A DNA stretch of 11,993 bases from Oscillospiraceae bacterium (GTDB lineage Bacteria > Bacillota_A > Clostridia > Oscillospirales > Oscillospiraceae), in assembly GCA_017411665.1 (NCBI GenBank), contig JAFQPT010000229.1, forward strand, positions 1 to 11,993, in the 5' to 3' direction. Shown in pieces: positions 1-4,996 of the stretch. The first letter of the stretch is position 1, and every line of letters starts with the position of its first letter. The position numbers and the translations under genes are program-made. The notes below the pieces were generated by a model. That model did no database searches. It was not told the DNA's origin and saw nothing but the letters and a program-made list of their open reading frames with translations.

Positions 1-12
1 GACATAACAATT

Positions 13-57
13 CCCCCTAATGTAGTACTTCCATTTTCCTACATTAGGGGGCTTTTT
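13..57 (+). terminator. Rho-independent terminator of a gene left of the window
   Basis: A perfect 13-bp inverted repeat (13-25 with 39-51, 13-nt loop) is followed by C and five T residues on the plus strand. On the minus strand the hairpin is followed only by a mixed A/T stretch, so it is a good plus-strand terminator and at best a weak one for the leftward operon ending at 115. The gene it serves is outside the window. I see no further gene in 58-114. Confidence 0.85.
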
Positions 58-114
58 GTCTATTGTCCGTTTTTACTGGACCTGTTCAGAGAAAGTGCTT
101 TTCTTTATGCATTT

Positions 115-582
115 TCAGCTGACGGTATAATCTCCGCGAATCATCAGATACACATCGCTGTTGGCTCTGACCGCTGCGGTGTCACTGACGGACATATACA
201 GATGATATTTCATCAGCCAGTCCTTTGCAGCCAGTTCCTTTCCTTCTGTCACATTCAGAATACCGCCTGTCACATATGCTTCCCCGCTGCGCACCAGAAA
301 TTCGCACCCCGCCTTACAGGTCAGCGTCTGGTCGGCTTTCACAGTCAAAGATGTATATGCGCCGCCAGCTTCCGCTTCCAGTCGGGATTCCAGCGCTGCA
401 ATGCTGTCGCTCGTCTGCTTGTTATACGTCTGCTCCAGCTGCGGCTTCAGCACACTATTCAAATAGCTCAATGTGATGAGCGGATCGCTTTCTGTGCCGT
501 AATTGGTCGCTGCATAGGCCCCAATCCCGCCCAACAGGACTGCAACGATACAAAAGACCGCTATCACGCGCAGTTTTTTCAT
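115..582 (-). CDS. Secreted or membrane-anchored protein of unknown function
   Basis: I do not recognise a named family. The 155-residue product starts MKKLRVIAVF and has a basic N-terminus and a hydrophobic stretch at about residues 5-24, ending in an AYA-A site that could be a signal-peptidase cleavage point or an uncleaved anchor. Next come NYGTESDPLITLSYL (27-41) and a charged, probably helical or coiled stretch (about 45-72). The C-terminal half is beta-rich, with FLVRSGEAYVTGG near 95-107 and a closing LMIRGDYTV; it may be a small extracellular domain. The ATG at 582 is chosen over the upstream in-frame ATG at 651 because GGAGGT lies at 587-592, four bases ahead, and because the extra 23 residues would overlap mazF and spoil the signal peptide. 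It is the last gene of the leftward operon, 40 bases after mazF. A 6-bp hairpin (607-621, no U-tract) lies in the gap. The stop codon is TGA. No leftward terminator is obvious. Confidence 0.7.
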   Translation of the reverse strand: MKKLRVIAVFCIVAVLLGGIGAYAATNYGTESDPLITLSYLNSVLKPQLEQTYNKQTSDSIAALESRLEAEAGGAYTSLTVKADQTLTCKAGCEFLVRSGEAYVTGGILNVTEGKELAAKDWLMKYHLYMSVSDTAAVRANSDVYLMIRGDYTVS

Positions 583-622
583 ATGTACCTCCAAATACAA
601 GTTCCATCGGGCGTCGCCCGAC

Positions 623-967
623 TTACAACCCGAAACTGACCGCCAGTGCACTGTCCACTCGCGTCATGGTTTCTCCGTCCAACCGTCCCATTTTCTCCCG
701 CAGTCTGGATTTATCCAGTGTGCGAATCTGCTCCAGCAAAATCACACTGTCTCGAGTCAGACCGACGCTCTGCCCCGACAGCTCAATGTGCGTCGGCAGC
801 TTGGCTTTGCCTGTCTGGGATGTGATTGCCGCTGCAATCACAGTGGGACTGTGTTTGTTTCCGGTGTCATTTTGTACAATCAGCACCGGTCGCATCCCGC
901 CCTGCTCGCTTCCGATGACAGGACTCAGGTCTGCGTAATAAATGTCTCCTCGTCTTACGATACTCAA
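623..967 (-). CDS. mazF: MazF/PemK-family mRNA endoribonuclease (EndoA/NdoA type)
   Basis: Toxin of the MazF family, a sequence-specific, ribosome-independent RNase that cleaves single-stranded mRNA in the cytoplasm. The product of 114 residues is close to the 116 of Bacillus subtilis NdoA. Visible family signatures are [20 protein letters not shown] near the N-terminus, [16 protein letters not shown] and [15 protein letters not shown]. The catalytic Arg and Thr known from NdoA (R25, T48) correspond to R26 and T49 here, so it appears intact. Start choice: a TTG at 967 gives the family-typical N-terminus MSIVRRGD and has GGAG at 977-980 with a 9-base spacer. The in-frame ATG at 976 directly abuts that GGAG, and the one at 997 has no good ribosome site; ATG 976 remains possible. 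The gene lies 77 bases after alr, and no antitoxin gene (NdoAI/MazE or ribbon-helix-helix) is found in the gap or elsewhere in the window. It is probably cotranscribed with alr. Confidence 0.93.
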   Translation of the reverse strand: MSIVRRGDIYYADLSPVIGSEQGGMRPVLIVQNDTGNKHSPTVIAAAITSQTGKAKLPTHIELSGQSVGLTRDSVILLEQIRTLDKSRLREKMGRLDGETMTRVDSALAVSFGL

Positions 968-1044
968 TGGTTTCATCTCCGATGATGGGCCGCCCATTCC
1001 ATACTATGTTTGCGCAATGGTATTCTCCCACCGCAAGATGAAAT

Positions 1045-2163
1045 TTATACATATAATCTGGGCACTCTGGGGCTGACCGCACACAGCAGCTCATAGGAAA
1101 TCGTTCCCGCAAGCTCCGCAAGGACATCCACACTTTGCACGTCACCGAAGATTTCCACTTCATCCCCTACCTGCACATCGGGCAAATCCGTGATATCCGC
1201 CATGCACATATCCATGCAGATGCGTCCGCATTGCTTGGCTTTTCTGCCGCGGATGACTACTTCCAGTTTCCCCGAAAGTGCTCTGTGAAGACCGTCGGCA
1301 TAGCCGATGGACAGCACCGCAAAACGGCGCTTCCCCTCACAGGTGAAGGTGCGGCCATAACTCACGGTATCGCCTTCCATATGGTCGGTGATTTCCGCGA
1401 CTCTGGTCATCAGCTTCATCACAGGCTTCAGCTCCAGCGCACCGTGCTCCGCAGCAGGATACAGACCGTACTGCGCGATTCCCGGACGCACCAGATCCAT
1501 GTAGGTACCGGGATAGTTTACCATAGCACCGGAATTGGTGCAATGGCGCAGTGCAAACGCTTCCCCTTTGTGGTCCTCCAGCATGGCAACCGCTCTCAAG
1601 AACGCATGGTACTGATAGGCTGTGAAGTCATCGTCCGGTTCATCGGACACCGCAAAATGGGTAAATACCCCTTGGAAATCCAGATGCTTCAGCTCCAGAG
1701 CCGCCTTTGCTTCCCGCATAGCCGCTTCCTGCTGTACGGAAAAGCCTGTGCGGCACATGCCCGTATCCAGCTTCATGTGTACCGGCAAAATCAAATCCGT
1801 GCCGCTGAGTCGGTCCGACAGGGCCTGTGCCATGCGGAGACTGCCTACAGCCTGCGCCACATTTCCCAGCGCCGCAATATCTCTCGCCAGATAGGCAGGT
1901 GAAGGGCCGAGGATTAGAATTTGCGCCCGAATCCCCGCTTCACGCAGCTCCGCCGCTTCATCGAAGCAGGCCACCGCCAGATATTTCACTCCCAGCTCTT
2001 CCAGCTTCTTTGCAACGGGGATTACTCCGTGGCCGTAAGCATTGGCTTTTACCACACCCAGATACTTGCAGCCCTCGGGCAGCTGTGCCTGCATATTCTT
2101 CACATTATGTTCCAGATTCTTTAGGCTGATTTCCGCCCAAGTCCGTATTTTCTGTCGTTCCAT
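1045..2163 (-). CDS. alr: Alanine racemase
   Basis: PLP-dependent cytoplasmic enzyme interconverting L- and D-alanine, supplying D-Ala for peptidoglycan; Alr can also modulate alanine-triggered spore germination. The 372 residues match the usual length. The N-terminal TIM barrel starts with the typical RTWAEISLKNLEHNV; the PLP lysine is K39 in VVKANAYGHG. MKLDTGMCRTGF (130-141), HCTNSGA (207-213) and RPGIAQYGLYP (226-236) are conserved barrel elements. The C-terminal beta domain has the catalytic tyrosine Y288 in SIGYADG, then GRICMDM and a closing SYELLCAVSPRVPRLYV. The ATG at 2163 has AAGGAAG upstream at 2170-2176, and its N-terminus fits the family, so the 59-base overlap with the preceding lipoprotein gene seems real. 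The gene has no promoter of its own that I can see, so expression is probably from the operon promoter at 3582-3610 with coupling to the upstream gene. Confidence 0.97.
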   Translation of the reverse strand: MERQKIRTWAEISLKNLEHNVKNMQAQLPEGCKYLGVVKANAYGHGVIPVAKKLEELGVKYLAVACFDEAAELREAGIRAQILILGPSPAYLARDIAALGNVAQAVGSLRMAQALSDRLSGTDLILPVHMKLDTGMCRTGFSVQQEAAMREAKAALELKHLDFQGVFTHFAVSDEPDDDFTAYQYHAFLRAVAMLEDHKGEAFALRHCTNSGAMVNYPGTYMDLVRPGIAQYGLYPAAEHGALELKPVMKLMTRVAEITDHMEGDTVSYGRTFTCEGKRRFAVLSIGYADGLHRALSGKLEVVIRGRKAKQCGRICMDMCMADITDLPDVQVGDEVEIFGDVQSVDVLAELAGTISYELLCAVSPRVPRLYV

Positions 2164-2713
2164 GTGTTGCTTCCTTTACATTCGTCAGTATACACTTCGC
2201 CTTGACTGTGCCGTTTTCAATCAGCTCCGCCGCAGCAGGCAGTCCCTCAGCATCAAACCACACAGACACACTGACCGCATCGTCATAAAGAAACGTCCCC
2301 GCAAGCAGGTCGCCTTCCTCCCATACGCAGTCTGTCATGCCCTTGCGCACAGTCTCATGAATCAGCGGCACCGCGCTGATGGGGGCAATGCCGTTTCCTG
2401 TCAGGTCACCTGTGACCAGAATTGCTCCGTCATACTCCAGCTCCGATGTATCTTCCGAAATACGGGCTGTAATTCCCGCTACAAATGCGGGCTCCAGCAC
2501 GACCGCTGTCCAGCAATCACCATCATAGCTGTATTCCAATGTATACTGTTCTATCGTTTCACCGAAATCCGCCTGTACCTGTGCCGTCATGGACATGGTC
2601 TCCGCCTCTGCCATTCGGGTACGGGCTGCTTCCAGTCTTTGCTGTCCGGTGCTGCCGCAGGCGGTCAGTGCCAGACACCCTATCATTAGTGCGGAACAAA
2701 TTCGTTTCCGCAT
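2105..2713 (-). CDS. LolA-like lipoprotein, related to GerS/YdcC
   Basis: The 202-residue product has a lipoprotein signal peptide: MRKR, a hydrophobic core, and the lipobox LTAC with the lipidated cysteine at residue 19. It is therefore predicted to sit on the outer face of the membrane. The mature part has alternating beta strands (YTLEYSYDGDCWTAVVLEP, ITARISEDTSELEYDGAILV, and VSVSVWFDAEGLPAAAELI) like the LolA/LppX half-barrel fold. In Clostridioides difficile the germination lipoprotein GerS is encoded next to alr2, and in B. subtilis the LolA-like YdcC sits just before alr; this gene has the same place and design, so a role in spore-cortex or envelope processes is an inference. The ATG at 2713 lies 6 bases beyond the nnrD stop and has AAGGT inside the nnrD end. 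The last 19 or so residues, polar and probably disordered, overlap the alr start by 59 bases in another frame. Fold assignment is by pattern only. Confidence 0.8.
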   Translation of the reverse strand: MRKRICSALMIGCLALTACGSTGQQRLEAARTRMAEAETMSMTAQVQADFGETIEQYTLEYSYDGDCWTAVVLEPAFVAGITARISEDTSELEYDGAILVTGDLTGNGIAPISAVPLIHETVRKGMTDCVWEEGDLLAGTFLYDDAVSVSVWFDAEGLPAAAELIENGTVKAKCILTNVKEATHGTTENTDLGGNQPKESGT

Positions 2714-2719
2714 AGAATG

Positions 2720-3553
2720 TTACCTTCCAATCATGGGTTTCATAACCGCGGGGAGTGCCTCAATCATGTCCGATGGAGTCATGGAATATTCTCCCATCCG
2801 CGCGGCACACAAATCCCCTGCTCCGCCGTGAATGCAGACCCCTGCAGTCACAGCCTGTTCAACCGGCAGCTGCCCAAGCAGTCCGCCAATGATGCCCGCC
2901 AGCACATCTCCGCTGCCGCCAACCGCCATACCTGGGTTTCCGCTGCGGCTGAGATACACCTTGCCGTGGGGAAATGCAATGGCAGTCTCGGGTCCCTTGA
3001 GCACCGTAATGCAGCCATGGGCATCTGCAAATGCCGCTGCATCCGCTGCGGGATTGCCCGTGCGCACACCGCCCAAACGGGCAAACTCTCCTGCGTGAGG
3101 GGTAATGATATTCCCACGCAGCAGATGCAAATCATCCTTCACGGCAAACAGCGCATCCGCGTCCACAACAACGGGAATCCGCGCATTTTTTAATACATCC
3201 CGCGCAAACTGCAGAGCCGCTTCGCTGCGTCCCAGACCGGGGCCGATGATGCACACATCGCTTACCGCCAGCTTCGACGCAATCTCCTCATAGCAAAGCG
3301 GCTGCTTCAAGGGAAAGGGCATGGGCTCATCCAGCTTCGCCGCAATGATGGGGTAGATTTCTTCGGGGACACCCACACTCACAAGTCCTGCACCGCTTCG
3401 AATCGCAGCACGGGCGCACATGCTCACAGCACCTGTATAACCTACACTGCCGCCGAGAATCAGCAGCTTCCCGTAATCGCTTTTGTGGGTATCTCTCTTC
3501 CGTACAGGCAGACCAATGTCCGAAGGAAAAATCGGAATGATCCTTCTTTCCAT
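2720..3553 (-). CDS. nnrD: ADP-dependent NAD(P)H-hydrate dehydratase
   Basis: Cytoplasmic metabolite-repair enzyme of the ribokinase-like YjeF C-terminal (CARKD) family. It uses ADP to dehydrate S-NADHX/S-NADPHX, damaged hydrated cofactors, back to NAD(P)H. The 277 residues contain all expected motifs: KSDYGKLLILGGS (24-36), GPGLG (104-108), DADAL (131-135), TPHAGE (151-156), KGPET (186-190) and GNPGMAVGGSGDVLAG (205-220), with the probable catalytic Asp at 216. The N-terminal epimerase (NnrE) half found in bifunctional Nnr proteins of about 500 residues is absent, so this is the stand-alone dehydratase. The ATG at 3553 is chosen because AAGGAGGT lies ahead with an 8-base spacer; the GTG at 3562 would overlap that ribosome site. 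It is the first gene of the leftward operon, about 25 bases from the predicted transcription start. Confidence 0.95.
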   Translation of the reverse strand: MERRIIPIFPSDIGLPVRKRDTHKSDYGKLLILGGSVGYTGAVSMCARAAIRSGAGLVSVGVPEEIYPIIAAKLDEPMPFPLKQPLCYEEIASKLAVSDVCIIGPGLGRSEAALQFARDVLKNARIPVVVDADALFAVKDDLHLLRGNIITPHAGEFARLGGVRTGNPAADAAAFADAHGCITVLKGPETAIAFPHGKVYLSRSGNPGMAVGGSGDVLAGIIGGLLGQLPVEQAVTAGVCIHGGAGDLCAARMGEYSMTPSDMIEALPAVMKPMIGR

Positions 3554-3581
3554 TGCATCCACCTCCTTTTAGAATATGTAT

Positions 3582-3610
3582 ATTATAGTATTGGCAAAAA
3601 AATAAGTCAA
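3582..3610 (-). promoter_or_regulatory. Sigma-A-type promoter of the nnrD-alr-mazF operon
   Basis: Read on the minus strand, TTGACT (3605-3610) and TATAAT (3582-3587) are separated by exactly 17 bases. The predicted start near 3575 leaves a short leader carrying the strong nnrD ribosome site. It is divergent from the pheST promoter; the two -35 elements are separated by only 16 bases. Confidence 0.85.
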
Positions 3611-3626
3611 TTTAAATGAAGTTCTA

Positions 3627-3655
3627 TTGCCAAATTCCGCGGTTTGTGCTATAAA
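3627..3655 (+). promoter_or_regulatory. Sigma-A-type promoter of the pheST T-box operon
   Basis: TTGCCA (3627-3632) and TATAAA (3650-3655) are spaced by 17 bases, with TGC just ahead of the -10 (extended -10). The start near 3662 falls right before the structured T-box leader, which supports the call. Confidence 0.8.
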
Positions 3656-3662
3656 GTAAGAG

Positions 3663-3894
3663 TTATATTGAAAGCTTTGATCGGGAAGATAGCGATGCAA
3701 GCGCAACTCAGAGAAGGACGTCGTAGGCTGTGAGCGTCCCGTTGCCGGACCCGCTTAGTTCGCCCGTGAGTCCGACCAATCCTCGGCGGCAGCCGCCGTT
3801 ATCCGGCAAACAAGAGCGGTCATGCGATGACCGAATGTGGGTGGTACCGCGGAAGAAGTGCTTTCGTCCCAATGTAGGGATGGAGGCTTTTTTT
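3663..3894 (+). promoter_or_regulatory. T-box riboswitch leader, probably tRNA-Phe responsive
   Basis: The T-box antiterminator sequence GTGGGTGGTACCGCGG lies at 3837-3852; its TGGT bulge can pair with an ACCA-ended tRNA, which fits A73 of tRNA-Phe. Directly before it is Stem III, a 7-bp hairpin (3817-3823 with 3827-3833). Further upstream are a GC-rich 6-bp hairpin (3784-3789 with 3793-3798) and the Stem I elements: AGAGAAGG (3710-3717) within a stem closed by GGACG/CGTCC (3716-3720 with 3735-3739), and a possible Stem I base TCGG/CCGA (3681-3684 with 3772-3775). A TTC at 3759-3761 is the best specifier candidate and would decode Phe, matching the genes downstream, but I could not model the specifier loop with certainty. 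Uncharged tRNA should stabilise the antiterminator and allow pheST transcription. Confidence 0.92.
3860..3894 (+). terminator. T-box-controlled intrinsic terminator
   Basis: An 11-bp stem with several G-U pairs (3860-3870 with 3877-3887, 6-nt loop) is followed by seven T residues (3888-3894). It lies just after the T-box sequence and is the alternative structure to the antiterminator. Confidence 0.85.
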
Positions 3895-3951
3895 ATATCC
3901 AAAATCCCCCAACACTGTAAATTAACCCCTTGAAACGGAGGAAACAATACA

Positions 3952-4977
3952 ATGAAAACTCGTTTGAGCGAACTGAGAGTGCAAGCTATGGCAGAGCTCT
4001 CCGCCGCACAGGACGCAGCTGCGCTGGATGCGCTGCGCGTCAAGTATCTGGGCAAGAAGGGCGAGCTGACCGCTGTTTTGAAGCAGATGGGTAAGCTGAG
4101 CGCCGAAGAACGTCCCGTCATGGGCCAGCTGGCAAACGAAATCCGCGCTGAACTGGAATCCACTCTGGAATCCAAGAGGCAGGAAATCGCAGCCAAGGCT
4201 CTGGAAATGAAGCTGAAGAGCGAAACTCTGGACGTCACCATGCCCGGCAAGAAGCAGGAAATCGGCCGCAAGCATCCCATGTACAACGTACTGGACCAGG
4301 TGAAGGAAATCTTCATCGGCATGGGCTTTGAAATCGTTGACGGCCCCGAAATCGAACTGGCTGACTACAACTTTACCAAGCTGAACATCGACGAAGGTCA
4401 CCCCTCCAGAGAATGGACCGACACCTTCTACTTCACCGAAGACAGCAAGTACCTGCTGCGCACCCAGACCTCTCCCATGCAGATTCGCACCATGGAAACC
4501 CATTCCCTGCCCATCCGCATGCTGGCTCCCGGCCGCGTTTACCGCAAGGACGAAGTAGACGCTACCCACTCTCCCATGTTCCACCAGATTGAAGGCATGG
4601 TCATCGACAAGGGCATCACTATGGCTGACTTGAAGGCTACCTTGAATCTGGTCGTTCAGCAGATTTACGGTGAAGGCACCGTAACCCGTTTCCGTCCTCA
4701 CCACTTCCCCTTCACCGAACCCAGCTGCGAAATGGACATCCAGTGCCACAAGTGCGGCGGTAAGGGCTGCCCCACCTGCAAGGGCGAAGGCTGGATCGAA
4801 ATCCTCGGCGCAGGTATGGTACACCCCAAGGTACTGTCCGGCTGCGGTATTGACCCCGACGAATACTCCGGCTGGGCATTCGGCATGGGTCTGGAACGTC
4901 TGGCAATGGGCGAATACAAAATCAATGACCTGCGTCTCATCTTCGAAAACGATGAACGCTTCCTGAAACAGTTCTAA
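3952..4977 (+). CDS. pheS: Phenylalanyl-tRNA synthetase alpha subunit
   Basis: Class II aminoacyl-tRNA synthetase catalytic subunit; with PheT it forms the cytoplasmic alpha2beta2 enzyme that charges tRNA-Phe. The 341 residues are the normal length. An N-terminal helical coiled-coil arm (about 1-85) precedes the catalytic core. Motif 2 is RVYRKDEVDATHSPMFHQIEG (about 195-215, split here as RVYRKDEVD plus THSPMFHQIEG) and motif 3 is FGMGLERLAMG with R316. Four cysteines (C265, C268, C273, C276) form the CxxC...CxxC knob common in Firmicute PheS, followed by GWIEILGAGMVHP. The ATG has GGAGG at 3937-3941 with a 10-base spacer. It is first in the pheST operon under the T-box leader. Codon use is strongly biased (AAG, GAA, CTG, CCC), as expected for a highly expressed gene and unlike the leftward operon. 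Confidence 0.98.
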   Translation: MKTRLSELRVQAMAELSAAQDAAALDALRVKYLGKKGELTAVLKQMGKLSAEERPVMGQLANEIRAELESTLESKRQEIAAKALEMKLKSETLDVTMPGKKQEIGRKHPMYNVLDQVKEIFIGMGFEIVDGPEIELADYNFTKLNIDEGHPSREWTDTFYFTEDSKYLLRTQTSPMQIRTMETHSLPIRMLAPGRVYRKDEVDATHSPMFHQIEGMVIDKGITMADLKATLNLVVQQIYGEGTVTRFRPHHFPFTEPSCEMDIQCHKCGGKGCPTCKGEGWIEILGAGMVHPKVLSGCGIDPDEYSGWAFGMGLERLAMGEYKINDLRLIFENDERFLKQF

Positions 4978-4996
4978 AGAAAGGAGACCGAAAACT

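Noticed and set aside
13..51. The 13-bp inverted repeat as a terminator for the leftward mazF operon
   Set aside because: On the minus strand the stem is followed by a mixed A/T stretch without a proper U-tract; the plus-strand tail of five T is much better.
84..107. Partial match to 8131-8155, considered as a proven dispersed repeat
   Set aside because: The perfect core is only 11 bases, which is expected several times by chance in 12 kb. It is kept only as a hint in the intergenic finding.
867..1163. A 98-codon minus-strand frame between alr and mazF, considered as the missing antitoxin
   Set aside because: It overlaps the conserved end of alr and the start of mazF in another frame, lacks a ribosome site, and shows no antitoxin-like pattern.
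3922..4824. A 300-codon open frame opposite pheS
   Set aside because: Same effect of codon bias as for pheT; pheS itself is certain, with all class II motifs.
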